A stretch of DNA of 23,635 nucleotides from JACQNR01 sp964533045 (GTDB lineage: Bacteria > Acidobacteriota > Terriglobia > UBA7540), in contig CAZHKT010000051.1 in assembly GCA_964533045.1 (NCBI GenBank), positions 1 to 23,635 of the forward strand. The letters run 5' to 3'. The notes below the pieces were generated by a model. It searched no databases, was not told where the DNA came from, and saw only the letters and a list, made by a program, of their open reading frames with translations. How positions within the stretch are numbered: position 1 is the stretch's first letter; every line of letters starts with the position of its first letter. The position numbers were made by a program, and so were the translations under genes. Shown piece by piece: positions 1 through 7,830 of the stretch.

Positions 1-1
1 G

Positions 2-1375
2 ATGATCCGCTGGCCGGGCGGCTGCTTTGCCGACCAGTATCACTGGCGCGACGGCGTCGGCCCGCGCGAAAAGCGTCCGCGGACCTGGAACATCTGGTGG
101 GGGCGTGACGAAAGCAACCAGTTTGGCACAGACGAATTCATGAAGTACTGCAAAATGAGCGGGGCGGAGCCTTATCTCTGCTTCAATGTCGGCTCCGGCA
201 CGCCCGCCGAGGCGCTCGACTGGCTGGAATACTGCAACGGCAAGGAGAGCACCAGCCTCGCCGCCATGCGTGCCGCCAACGGCCACCCGGAACCCTACAA
301 CGTCAGGTACTGGTCTATCGGCAACGAGAACTGGGGTTGCGGCGGCAATTTTGATGCCGAGGATTACGCGCGGGAGTATGCCCGCTTTGCAACTTACCTG
401 CGTCGCTTCGCGGAAGGCAGCAAGGCGGAGTTCGTCGCTTGCGGTCTGTTTCTCGGCGACTGGAACCAGAAGTTCTTTGAGACCCTCCTGCGCCGGCCTT
501 TCGCGCGCGGGCGCATCGAGGGAGTCCACCATTTGTCTGTTCACCACTATTATTTCGGCTGCGGCGACGCCACCAAGTTCACCGACGAGGACTACCTCTG
601 GGCATTCGCCAACATCCGGATCCTGGAGCGGTTCATCAAGGAGACGCAGGCCATTATCGAGCACTACACTCAGGGCAAAGATCGCATCGGCATCGCGCTC
701 GACGAATGGGGCATCTGGCATCCCGTGCCCTCCACCGGCGACACCGGACTGCTCCAGCCCAACACGCTGCGCGACGCGCTGCTCGCCTGCGCCACCTTCA
801 ACATGATGCATCGCTTCGGCGATGCCATCTCCATGGCCAACATCGCACAAACCTTCAACGTGCTCCAGGCCCTGGCTTTCACCAAGGGCGCCAAGATGGC
901 GCTCACACCTACTTACCACGCCTTCGACCTCTACACCCCCCACATGGGAGCGATGTCGCTGAAGACGCTGGTGGATTCGCCGGGTTTCACGGGCAAGATT
1001 ACGGGCAGAATACCAGCTGACATGCAGGACTGGGTCATCACGACCACCGGCGGAAGGCGGGAGTTCCCGAGCGAGTATTTGAGCGCCTCTGCGTCGCTGA
1101 ACGAATCGGCGAAGCAGGTCGCGCTATCGCTCGTCAATGCGCATCTCACCGAACCGATGGAGGTCGAAATCAACCTCGCCGGGCCGGACAGCCCCGCCAT
1201 TAAGGGCGGGACCATGCGCGAACTGACTTCGGCCAGCGTGCGTGACGAAAACACGCTGGACAAACCCGACGTCATCAAGCTCTCCGCGCCGAAGTCCCTT
1301 TCGGTGAGCGGGAACAAGTTCGTCCACACCGTCCCCGCGCACACGGCGCAAACGCTCCTTCTGAACGTCGGCTAA
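2..1375 (+). CDS. alpha-L-arabinofuranosidase, GH51 family (5' truncated)
   Basis: Retaining glycoside hydrolase expected to release terminal arabinofuranose from arabinan or arabinoxylan fragments. The visible 457 residues start inside the (beta/alpha)8 barrel with RWPGGCFADQYHWRDGVGP, a GH51 signature. The acid/base Glu is E109 in SIGNENWG and the nucleophile is E235 in ALDEWGIWH. The C-terminal 100 or so residues form the usual beta-sandwich. GH51 enzymes normally have further N-terminal residues before this motif, so the true start lies left of the window; the ATG at base 2 is an internal Met. Without the N-terminus, secretion cannot be judged. The gene ends in TAA just before a strong terminator, so it is the last gene of its transcript. 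Family assignment is secure; exact substrate is inferred. Confidence 0.93.
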   Translation: MIRWPGGCFADQYHWRDGVGPREKRPRTWNIWWGRDESNQFGTDEFMKYCKMSGAEPYLCFNVGSGTPAEALDWLEYCNGKESTSLAAMRAANGHPEPYNVRYWSIGNENWGCGGNFDAEDYAREYARFATYLRRFAEGSKAEFVACGLFLGDWNQKFFETLLRRPFARGRIEGVHHLSVHHYYFGCGDATKFTDEDYLWAFANIRILERFIKETQAIIEHYTQGKDRIGIALDEWGIWHPVPSTGDTGLLQPNTLRDALLACATFNMMHRFGDAISMANIAQTFNVLQALAFTKGAKMALTPTYHAFDLYTPHMGAMSLKTLVDSPGFTGKITGRIPADMQDWVITTTGGRREFPSEYLSASASLNESAKQVALSLVNAHLTEPMEVEINLAGPDSPAIKGGTMRELTSASVRDENTLDKPDVIKLSAPKSLSVSGNKFVHTVPAHTAQTLLLNVG

Positions 1376-1384
1376 ATGCCCAGG

Positions 1385-1424
1385 GCGCCGTCCGTTTGAA
1401 ATCGGACGGCGCTCTTTTCTCTCT
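1385..1424 (+). terminator. intrinsic terminator of the GH51 gene
   Basis: A perfect 10-bp stem (GCGCCGTCCG at 1385-1394 pairing with CGGACGGCGC at 1403-1412) closes an 8-base loop and is followed by the T-rich tail TCTTTTCTCTCT. It begins 9 bases after the TAA stop at 1375. The opposite strand has no T-tract, so it serves the plus strand only. Confidence 0.92.
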
Positions 1425-1442
1425 GACAAGCCGCACGGACGG

Positions 1443-1895
1443 CTAAGGTTGGGGCGGAGCCACCCCTAGAACGACCCGGCGCAGGGCGTCGAGGGCTTCC
1501 GGGGCGCGCTGGTTCATCCACTTCTCAAATTTGCCGGCGACCGATTCAAGATTAGCCCAGACATGCGGGTTTTTGAGGTTCTCGCGCATGGCAGGGGCGA
1601 GGTGCTTCACTTTCTGCCACACAATCCAGAGCTCCCCAGTGTTTTCGAAGAAAAGGTCTTCGTTGATCAAGCCGCGGTTCACGATGGAGGCGGCCATTTC
1701 CCAGTAGCTGGTGACCATGCGGTAGCTGGTGTGTTCTCGCGAGCCGCGCGGGACGCGGGCGGCGAAGTCCTGCGCCGACTCCATCTTCATCTCGCGCATA
1801 AACCACTCGCGCGCCTCCCGCAAACGTTCTTCCCGGCGAAGTTCATACAGGCGAAGCAGTAACTCCGCATCATGATGATCAGCACGGTCTTTCAT
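1443..1895 (-). CDS. conserved hypothetical protein, DUF4760-like
   Basis: A 150-residue, probably cytosolic and mostly helical protein. It has a charged N-terminal helix (REERLREAREWF), the middle signature SYWEMAASIVNRGLINEDLF, and a Trp-rich segment ELWIVWQKVKHLAPAMREN. This pattern resembles the DUF4760-type family, often found in Acidobacteriota; no function is known to me. The ATG at 1895 was chosen because GGAGG sits just upstream, although the frame is open to 1964 within the end of the kinase gene. It lies 19 bases after the stop of the cyclase/kinase gene on the same strand, so the two are probably co-transcribed and could be functionally linked. The stop is TAG. Confidence 0.75.
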   Translation of the reverse strand: MKDRADHHDAELLLRLYELRREERLREAREWFMREMKMESAQDFAARVPRGSREHTSYRMVTSYWEMAASIVNRGLINEDLFFENTGELWIVWQKVKHLAPAMRENLKNPHVWANLESVAGKFEKWMNQRAPEALDALRRVVLGVAPPQP

Positions 1896-1914
1896 AGGAG
1901 CCTCCGGAAGCATT

Positions 1915-3900
1915 TCAGGCGCGGGTGGGTGAGGCAGACAGGGGCATGCGGGCCCGCAAGGCATCGAGTTCCAGCATCAGGTCACGCGCCGACTGGTAAC
2001 GCTCTTCCGGTTTCTTGGCCAGGCAGCGGCTGATGATGGTGTCCAACTCTTCCGGAAGGTCAGCGTTGATCTGCTTCAGGGGCGTCGGCATTGAGTGGAC
2101 CACTTTGTAGGCGACTTCGGTGATTGCCTGGCCGGCAAACGGCTTCACGCCGCTGAACATCCAGTAGAGGACGATGCCGAAAGCAAAGATGTCGCTCCGG
2201 TTGTCCACCCGGCCGCCGGTGATCTGCTCGGGCGACATGAAGGCCGGCGTGCCCACCAGCAGTCCGGTATGGGTCATCTGGGTTCCGACCTGCTTGGCGA
2301 TGCCGAAATCGGCAATCTTGGCCTTGCCCTCGGTGGTCACCAGGATGTTGGCGGGTTTGATGTCGCGGTGGATGACGTTGCGGCGGTGCGCATAGTCGAG
2401 CGCGTCGGCCACCTGCACGGCGATGTCCAGCGTCTCGCGCACCGGGCGGCGGACCGGCGGCTGACCCGGGGCCGCCGGCGCCAGCACCTTGTCCAGCGTG
2501 GTGCCTTCGATGAATTCCATGACCAGGTACGGCTGGCCGTATTCATCTTCGTTGACGTCGTAGATGGTGACGATGCCGGGATGCGACATCTGCCCTGCCG
2601 TTTGCGCCTCGCGGTAAAAACGCTGCTTGAATTGTTCAACTTCTTCCTCAGTCTGATTGCTCATCAAGATCATCTTGATGGCCACCGTCCGGCCGATCTG
2701 CGGGTCCCGCGCCCGGTACACGGCGCCCATCGCGCCCCGACCCAGTTCGCCCAGAATTTCATAACGCCCAATGCGCTGAACGCCGTCGTCGAGGGGGGGA
2801 CTCGCCGGACCGCCCACCGGCGGCGAACTTTTGGTCATGCCCGCCCCGGTTCCGCCGCCCAGCGTCTTGCGGAAGGCGGCGGCCGCCGTCTCCTCCGCCA
2901 CCATCGCCTGCCGGGCTCGCCTCGGCTCCGGGCTCCACTCGTACGCCTTCAGGTCGTCCACCACCTGGCTGGTAGGCGTAAAACCAGACTTATCCGTCAA
3001 GAGATCGTAAACGTCCTTGCCCACCCACAAGGTATTCGGATTCGCCTGCTTCTGCATGTGGCCGGCGACGTCAATCACGTGATCCGCCACCTTTTCCAGC
3101 TTGCTGTCCTCGTAAATGGCAACTTCGCCCTCGTTCAAACCGCAACGCACCTTGAACGAGGTGCGCAGCTTGTTCTCGGTGGCGTTGAATTCTTTGAGGC
3201 TCTTCAGAACCGTCTGGCCCGCGGCCACCGCCAGATCGAGTTGGAGGAAGCACACCATCACGCCGTCCGGCGTCCAAGCCACCTTCCACGCGCCGTGTTC
3301 TTCAAACACGCGGTTCAACAATTCTTCGTAAGCCTGGAACGTGGCGGCGATGGCGGTTTCCGTCTCGCCCTGCTTCATCTTGGTCGAACCGACCACATCA
3401 ATGGAAAGGAAGGCGCAGCGCTTGCGGGTAGATGATTTGAGGGCCGATTCCAGCTCGCGATAGCGCTTCAGGAGGTCTTCGCGCGAACGCTTGGAATCCA
3501 GCGGTCGGCCATGCAAATGGCCGATGACCGTATCCTCTTTCTTCTCGCCCTCTTTCCCCCCCAGTCCGGCTCCCACAACCTCCTGGAGTTTCTGGAAGCC
3601 GCTCTCTGCCACGACTTTCAGGAGCCAGACCAGAAGCGCCACAACCAGCGGCAGAAAGCCCCAGGTTAGCGGCGGGGGCGGCCACACGACTCCGGCCCAC
3701 GAACCGATTTCGGCAAGAAAGGGATCGCCGTAACGATGCAAATTAACTATGACAATCCAAGTGTCGAGCTTGGGCGCGTGGGCAAACTGAAGGCCGAAGA
3801 GAACGACCATGCCGCCGATGACCAGTGTTAATGTCCAGCTGGTCAAGGTCTGCAGCCCGCGTACGATCTTCAGAATTGCCGAACCAGAACTACCGGCCAA
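1915..3900 (-). CDS. membrane-anchored cyclase-homology domain fused to Ser/Thr protein kinase
   Basis: A 661-residue fusion. Residues 21-40 and 82-97 are membrane segments, 160-320 a class III nucleotide-cyclase homology domain, 330-375 a Gly/Pro-rich linker, and 380-650 a Hanks-type kinase. Kinase residues are complete: Gly loop GRGAMGAVY at 387-395, Lys409, HRDIKPAN at 511-518, DFG at 531-533, SPE at 556-558. The cyclase part keeps metal aspartates D168 (SIDVVGST) and D212 (TPDGVMV), but where active enzymes have VNxAxR this one reads VIDVAGHM, so the transition-state Asn and Arg appear to be D277 and H281. I infer an active kinase with a sensory or degenerate cyclase module. The start is TTG at 3900, preceded by GCGGGG; a stop lies shortly upstream in frame, and no better start was found before the first membrane segment. 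Confidence 0.88.
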   Translation of the reverse strand: MAGSSGSAILKIVRGLQTLTSWTLTLVIGGMVVLFGLQFAHAPKLDTWIVIVNLHRYGDPFLAEIGSWAGVVWPPPPLTWGFLPLVVALLVWLLKVVAESGFQKLQEVVGAGLGGKEGEKKEDTVIGHLHGRPLDSKRSREDLLKRYRELESALKSSTRKRCAFLSIDVVGSTKMKQGETETAIAATFQAYEELLNRVFEEHGAWKVAWTPDGVMVCFLQLDLAVAAGQTVLKSLKEFNATENKLRTSFKVRCGLNEGEVAIYEDSKLEKVADHVIDVAGHMQKQANPNTLWVGKDVYDLLTDKSGFTPTSQVVDDLKAYEWSPEPRRARQAMVAEETAAAAFRKTLGGGTGAGMTKSSPPVGGPASPPLDDGVQRIGRYEILGELGRGAMGAVYRARDPQIGRTVAIKMILMSNQTEEEVEQFKQRFYREAQTAGQMSHPGIVTIYDVNEDEYGQPYLVMEFIEGTTLDKVLAPAAPGQPPVRRPVRETLDIAVQVADALDYAHRRNVIHRDIKPANILVTTEGKAKIADFGIAKQVGTQMTHTGLLVGTPAFMSPEQITGGRVDNRSDIFAFGIVLYWMFSGVKPFAGQAITEVAYKVVHSMPTPLKQINADLPEELDTIISRCLAKKPEERYQSARDLMLELDALRARMPLSASPTRA

Positions 3901-4005
3901 TGCTGGAACCCCGCTTCAACATTGCATTGAAAAATGAGTTGGCAGGTCCACCAACCCGGTGATGCCGCGTCAATAAGAGTCGATTGCTTCCCTGCGAGAG
4001 TGCCC

Positions 4006-4014
4006 ATCATAGCA
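4006..4014 (-). promoter_or_regulatory. candidate extended -10 promoter of the cyclase/kinase gene
   Basis: Read on the minus strand this is TGCTATGAT, an extended -10 (TGn plus TATGAT, 5 of 6 to consensus). There is no convincing -35 at 16-18 bases; TTGACT exists but 28 bases away. It would leave a leader of about 100 bases before the TTG start. The rest of 3901-4135 shows nothing else recognisable. Confidence 0.4.
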
Positions 4015-4135
4015 CAAAAAGACCCTGCCCCCGCAAGCAAGTCAAAACCGCTGCGTGCCGGGGGCGCACTGCCGGGTGCGAGGCCGGGGGGCTTGAATCT
4101 TATGAAGGATTCGTTGTCGCCGGTCAATCACAAAT

Positions 4136-4819
4136 TCACACCGGGCGGACCCACACGCGACCGGTCGAGGTCATGCCCAGATGAACCTGTTGGGAGCCGA
4201 CCTGAATGCTCAGGGTTGCATCGTAGCTCCTGGCCAGGACGCGGAACTCCACGCCCGGCCGCAGGCCGATCTTCTCTAGAAAAACGAGAAAGGCGGCCTC
4301 ATGCTCGTCCACCCGAATCACCCTGACGCGCATTCCGGGACGCGCCTCGGACAGCGCAATGACCCCCTGGCGCCGGAGCTTGCCGAGCCCGCCGATAAAC
4401 GGATTGCCGTGCGGGCAGGAAGAATCCCTCCCGAACCGCTCCAGCAGACGGCGCTCGACTTCCGGCGAAATGGCGTGCTCCAGCTTCTCCGCTTCGGCGT
4501 GAACCACTTTCCAGTCCATCCCCAGCACGTCGGTCAGCAGGCGCTCGATCAGGCGGTGACGCATCACCAGGCTCTGCGCAATGGCCCGCCCCTTGGCGGT
4601 GAGCCGGATGCGGCCGGCCTTGGCATCCAGCCGAACGTTTCCCCGCCGCGCCAGGCGCCGCAGCGCCGCCGTCACCGCCGGTGGCGTCACCCCCAATGCT
4701 TCCGAAAGTCGCGCACTGATCGGCTCCTGAAGCTCGAGCTGCATGTGGTAGATGGCTTTCAGGTAGTCTTCTTCGGAAACGCTGGCGTGGCGGTTGCGCA
4801 TTGGGAAGCTGGATTTCAT
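4136..4819 (-). CDS. mntR: DtxR/MntR-family metal-dependent repressor (manganese-type ligands)
   Basis: A 227-residue metalloregulator: winged helix at about 15-75, dimerisation/metal domain 78-140, and a C-terminal SH3-like (FeoA-type) domain at about 150-227. Aligned by eye with DtxR, the ligand pattern H88, E92, H107, E111, E114, H115 is complete. Position 111 is Glu where iron regulators have Cys, and the N-terminal ligand is D18 in SEEDYLKAIY where DtxR has Met. Both are the Bacillus MntR choices and point to Mn(II) sensing. B. subtilis MntR lacks the SH3-like domain, so the architecture is DtxR-like with MntR-like ligands. No transporter is adjacent. An alternative start is Met7 at 4801; neither start has a clear ribosome binding site. 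Family sure; metal inferred. Confidence 0.88.
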   Translation of the reverse strand: MKSSFPMRNRHASVSEEDYLKAIYHMQLELQEPISARLSEALGVTPPAVTAALRRLARRGNVRLDAKAGRIRLTAKGRAIAQSLVMRHRLIERLLTDVLGMDWKVVHAEAEKLEHAISPEVERRLLERFGRDSSCPHGNPFIGGLGKLRRQGVIALSEARPGMRVRVIRVDEHEAAFLVFLEKIGLRPGVEFRVLARSYDATLSIQVGSQQVHLGMTSTGRVWVRPV

Positions 4820-4829
4820 GGATGGTCAG

Positions 4830-4853
4830 AGCTATCAGCTATCAGCTATCAGC
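4830..4853. repeat. 7-bp tandem repeat (AGCTATC)3
   Basis: Three exact AGCTATC units plus a partial fourth fill the 29-base gap between the arsenate-reductase-like gene and mntR. Read on the minus strand, the repeat supplies the upstream gene's TGA stop followed directly by an in-frame TAG. A related, more degenerate 7-bp array occurs at 8411-8433. Confidence 0.8.
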
Positions 4854-5355
4854 CGCCCACAAACTCGTCGTCCTTCGTCATTCCGTCTTCCGTCCCCGCC
4901 TCGAACAATTGATCCAGCAATGACCGCACCTGCCGATCAATCAGATCTCGCACCGCCCGAAAACTGTCCATGCCCCGGCCGCAGGGATCGGGAATATTCC
5001 ACTGAATGACGCGGCCTTTGAAGCCCGCGGGGACCGGGCAAACGACCTCGCAGCCCATGCCCACGACCACGTCCATTTCGACCAACGGAACGTCGCGCAG
5101 GCTCTTGGAAGTGTGACCTTCGAGCGAAATGCCTTTTTCTTCCAGCACGTCGTAGGTCTCTGCCACAATGTGTCCGAGTGGAGCCGAGCCCGCGCTCCAG
5201 GCTTCGACGCGCCCGTTGCCGTGGTGCCGGGCCAGCGCCTCTGCCATCTGGCTGCGGCAGGCGTTGCCCACACAGACAAAAATGACCTTGATAGGACGCG
5301 GATAGGCTGCCAATGACACCTCTTGTTTAATAGCACAAATCGCCGCTGACGTCAC
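4849..5355 (-). CDS. arsC: arsenate reductase / low-molecular-weight phosphatase family
   Basis: A cytosolic 168-residue protein of the LMW-PTP fold, most like thioredoxin-coupled arsenate reductases, which reduce As(V) to As(III). The P-loop is CVGNACRS (nucleophile C28, R34), followed by QMAEA. A Cys pair C102/C106 in MGCEVVCPVP could act in the disulfide relay, and NIPDP carries the general-acid Asp at D123. A protein tyrosine phosphatase function cannot be excluded. The start is uncertain: GTG at 5355 has AGGA about 7 bases upstream, while TTG at 5313 has AGAGG at good spacing and gives 154 residues beginning just before the first beta strand. It is followed after 29 bases by the mntR-like gene on the same strand. 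No ArsR, ArsB or Acr3 gene is visible nearby. Confidence 0.82.
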   Translation of the reverse strand: MTSAAICAIKQEVSLAAYPRPIKVIFVCVGNACRSQMAEALARHHGNGRVEAWSAGSAPLGHIVAETYDVLEEKGISLEGHTSKSLRDVPLVEMDVVVGMGCEVVCPVPAGFKGRVIQWNIPDPCGRGMDSFRAVRDLIDRQVRSLLDQLFEAGTEDGMTKDDEFVGG

Positions 5356-5440
5356 AAATTTGTCCTGTCAGAGGCGGAAGGCACCCCCATCGCAGCATGC
5401 CGGATTCGATGAGTGGGGCTCATTACTAATCAGTTAAATA

Positions 5441-5458
5441 CTAAAATATTTATCTTAG
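5441..5458. promoter_or_regulatory. imperfect palindrome between divergent genes, possible operator
   Basis: An AT-rich 18-mer, CTAAAATATTTATCTTAG, is symmetric at 14 of 18 positions. It lies between the divergently transcribed arsC-like gene and the promoter of the gene at 5555, inside an otherwise GC-rich stretch. Position and symmetry suggest a repressor site; no specific regulator is recognised. Confidence 0.35.
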
Positions 5459-5474
5459 AAAGTGATGGATGTCA

Positions 5475-5503
5475 TTGACATTACCTCGCTGGAGCAGTAA
5501 AAG
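5475..5503 (+). promoter_or_regulatory. sigma70-type promoter for the gene at 5555
   Basis: A consensus -35 TTGACA (5475-5480), a 17-base spacer, and TAAAAG (5498-5503, 4 of 6) as -10. It implies a leader of roughly 45 bases before the ATG at 5555, which has AAGGAGG at 5541-5547. Confidence 0.6.
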
Positions 5504-5554
5504 GTCCGCCAGTATTGGCCAAGCACGCAAGTTGACCTAGAAGGAGGCAAGGCT

Positions 5555-5959
5555 ATGAAGGCTCTATGGCTAAGTCTGGGGGCACTCGTGTGCCTGTCGG
5601 CGACGGTGCTGGCGCAAGGACAATGGACGCGGAGGACTTACGACCGGGCCCAGGAAATCTCTGTCCACGGTACGGTGGTGGAAGTCCGCGACATGATGCG
5701 GGCCGGAACGCCGCACGGGACTTACTTGATGCTCCAGACCCCGACGAACTCGCTTCAGGTTCATCTCGGTCCCTCCCGCTTCGTGACGAGGGAACGAAAA
5801 GCCATTTCCCCCGGCGATAACGTGCAAGTAGTGGGGTGTCTGGTGAATTCAGGAGCGACAACTATGATGCTGGCTCGCGAGATTCATAAGGCGGGCAGCG
5901 TCGTAACCTATCGTAACGCGAAAGGATTCTTCTACTCCGGTCCTCGCCGAGCGCCCTGA
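5555..5959 (+). CDS. secreted small protein with OB-fold-like domain
   Basis: A 134-residue protein with a clear signal peptide (MKALWLSLGALVCLSATVLA, cleavage expected before Q21). The mature part of about 114 residues has alternating beta strands: ISVHGTVVEVRDMM, GTYLMLQTPTNSLQVHLGPS, and GDNVQVVGCLV followed by AREIHKAG. This order resembles small periplasmic OB-fold proteins of the type annotated as nucleic-acid or magnetosome MamS-like OB domains. No catalytic motif is visible and the ligand is unknown. AAGGAGG at 7-base spacing fixes the start. The lipoprotein gene begins 55 bases downstream and may be co-transcribed, making a cell-envelope pair. Confidence 0.78.
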   Translation: MKALWLSLGALVCLSATVLAQGQWTRRTYDRAQEISVHGTVVEVRDMMRAGTPHGTYLMLQTPTNSLQVHLGPSRFVTRERKAISPGDNVQVVGCLVNSGATTMMLAREIHKAGSVVTYRNAKGFFYSGPRRAP

Positions 5960-6014
5960 CCGCTGATCAACCCCTGGACGAGCGCTCGAAATTCAACTCT
6001 GCGAGGAGGACCAT

Positions 6015-7754
6015 ATGAAGAGACGGATGCTTATCTTGCTTGTATGCTCGACGCTGCCGTGGATCTCTTGCGGGGGCGGCAATGGCGGTGGCGGCGACAA
6101 TCCCCCGCCCCCTCCAGTCACCATTACCATCTCTCCCAGCAGCTCGACCCTGGCAGGGGGCGGCACCCAGCAATTCACCGCCACCGTCGGAAATACCACA
6201 AATACCGCAGTAACCTGGGAGGTGGGGGGCATTACGGGCGGCAACGCCAGCCTGGGAACCATCTCCGCCAGCGGCCTCTATACGGCGCCTCTCGTTATCC
6301 CCGCGGGCGGAATGGTCACCGTGCGAGCAGTCGCCCAGGCGGATACCTCCAAGTCGGCCTCGGCCACCGTCACCATCACCTTCTCCAACGCCATGCTCAA
6401 CGGACGCTACGCTATCAGCTTCGTGGGTTACGATCCGTCCTTTTTGATTTTCGGCGGAAGTGTGACATTTAGTGGCACCGGCAGTATCCCCGACGGAGTC
6501 GCTGACCTTAACGACTCGGTCGACGTCTTCAGTGGCCTCACGGTAACGGGGACGTATGCGGTCACAGCCGACGGCCGGGTGGAGATCATGCTCACCGACA
6601 GCGGCGGGCGTGACTACACCCTCCGTGCGGTCATCGTCAGCCCCGACCGGCTGCGCATGATTCGCTTCGATTCCGACACCACTTTCCCCCCCTCGGGCGC
6701 CGCGGGGCAAGGCATCATCGAGCGGCAGGACCCGGCCGCCTTCGCCAACACCGCCCTTTCGGGTGGCTTCGCCTTTCGGTTGGACGGCCCGGGCCCCTCC
6801 GGTTGCATCGCGGGGATTGCCGGACGCATGACTGCCGACGGCGCAGGTGTGCTCTCGCAGGGGGTCATGGATGTCAACGAATGCGGCTTCGTTGACAACG
6901 CCGTAGCCTTCGACGGCGTATACGACATCAGCTCGGCCACCGGCAGGGGAACCGCAACCCTCAACACGACGCTCGGCGTTTTCGATTTCGCGGTCTACAC
7001 GGTTTCAGCCAGCCGAATCCACCTAGTTTCCATTGATCTGGACCTTGTTCCATGGAATCTCGGCGTCGCTGAGAAACAAAGCAAAGCCAGCTTCGCCAAT
7101 GCGGACCTGACGGGGAATTACGCCTTCTTCCTCAACGGGGCCAGCCCGGGCGGCACTTATTTTGCGGCAGGGCGGTTTACCACGGACGGCTCCGGAGCGG
7201 TCAGCGCCGGCCTCTGGGACGAAAACAACGACAACGTGACCGAGGAGAATGTCGCCTTCAGCGGCAACTACGCAGTCTCAGCCAATGGGCGCGCGACCGC
7301 GTCGCTCACCTCCACGTTTGGAACCCTCAACTACAACGTCTACCTGGTCTCGCCCACTCGCGCCTTTTTCATGCAGGAAAACGATGTCTCGCTGGGCACG
7401 GGCGAACTCGACGCCCAGAGCGGATCGCTTTCGACGGCGGCCGTCTCGGGCGATTACGGCTTCTCGCTTGACGGCTTCCCGGCCATGATCGTCGGCCGGA
7501 TGAATGCCGCCGCGGGCACGGCGTCAGGAACGTCGGACACCAATTTCTTCGACGACGTGAACTCGGTCTTCGTCCCCACCCCGGGTGAGGCCTTCACCGC
7601 CACCTACACCGTCGCCCCCACCGGCCGGGGCGACTTCACCGTGCCCGATCCCGTGACGCCGCAGACCCTCCATATCTACGTCGTCTCGCCTTCGAAGTTA
7701 CACATCATCGGCATCACTTCGCAATTTCTGGGCTCGGCCGAAAAGCAGTTCTGA
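6015..7754 (+). CDS. putative lipoprotein with Ig-like domain and four ~115-residue repeats
   Basis: A 579-residue envelope protein. The N-terminus is a lipoprotein-style signal ending WISC (C19; the -3 residue is unusual), then a Gly-rich and polyproline linker (20-34). Residues 35-122 are a bacterial Ig-like domain (ISPSSSTLAGGGTQQFTATV). Four tandem repeats then start near 123, 243, 360 and 473. Each opens with a pattern like FANADLTGNYAFFLNG, contains DGSG and a GR-turn, then YxVSPxR, and closes near ExQ or AEKQ. The last repeat ends at the C-terminus. I know of no catalytic role; adhesion or surface structure is an inference. GAGGAGG upstream supports the ATG. It converges on pdxT. Confidence 0.82.
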   Translation: MKRRMLILLVCSTLPWISCGGGNGGGGDNPPPPPVTITISPSSSTLAGGGTQQFTATVGNTTNTAVTWEVGGITGGNASLGTISASGLYTAPLVIPAGGMVTVRAVAQADTSKSASATVTITFSNAMLNGRYAISFVGYDPSFLIFGGSVTFSGTGSIPDGVADLNDSVDVFSGLTVTGTYAVTADGRVEIMLTDSGGRDYTLRAVIVSPDRLRMIRFDSDTTFPPSGAAGQGIIERQDPAAFANTALSGGFAFRLDGPGPSGCIAGIAGRMTADGAGVLSQGVMDVNECGFVDNAVAFDGVYDISSATGRGTATLNTTLGVFDFAVYTVSASRIHLVSIDLDLVPWNLGVAEKQSKASFANADLTGNYAFFLNGASPGGTYFAAGRFTTDGSGAVSAGLWDENNDNVTEENVAFSGNYAVSANGRATASLTSTFGTLNYNVYLVSPTRAFFMQENDVSLGTGELDAQSGSLSTAAVSGDYGFSLDGFPAMIVGRMNAAAGTASGTSDTNFFDDVNSVFVPTPGEAFTATYTVAPTGRGDFTVPDPVTPQTLHIYVVSPSKLHIIGITSQFLGSAEKQF

Positions 7755-7775
7755 AGTTTGGATGCTACCCGTCTG

Positions 7776-7830
7776 CGGGCCATTAAGGTTTCCGGAGTGA
7801 GAGTTTCCGGACGCCTCAGTGGCCCGTTTT
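7776..7830 (+). terminator. possible compound terminator between convergent genes
   Basis: Outer arms CGGGCCA (7776-7782) and TGGCCCG (7820-7826) flank an inner TCCGGA/TCCGGA pair, and TTTT follows. The right arm lies in the last codons of pdxT. The long loop makes it weaker than the terminator at 1385. Confidence 0.4.

Noticed and set aside
2095..3435. Long plus-strand open frame (446 codons)
   Set aside because: It is opposite the cyclase/kinase gene, His/Arg/Leu-rich without any domain, and results from high G+C. The minus-strand protein has complete kinase motifs.
3870..4127. Minus-strand 85-codon frame between mntR and the kinase gene
   Set aside because: It overlaps the kinase start in another frame, has no motif, and contains the candidate promoter.
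5532..5537. TTGACC as a -35 box for the gene at 5555
   Set aside because: A matching -10 would fall at or after the start codon; the TTGACA at 5475 is better placed.
5967..6710. Minus-strand open frame (247 codons)
   Set aside because: Opposite the lipoprotein gene; Gly/Asp-rich shadow of its repeats.
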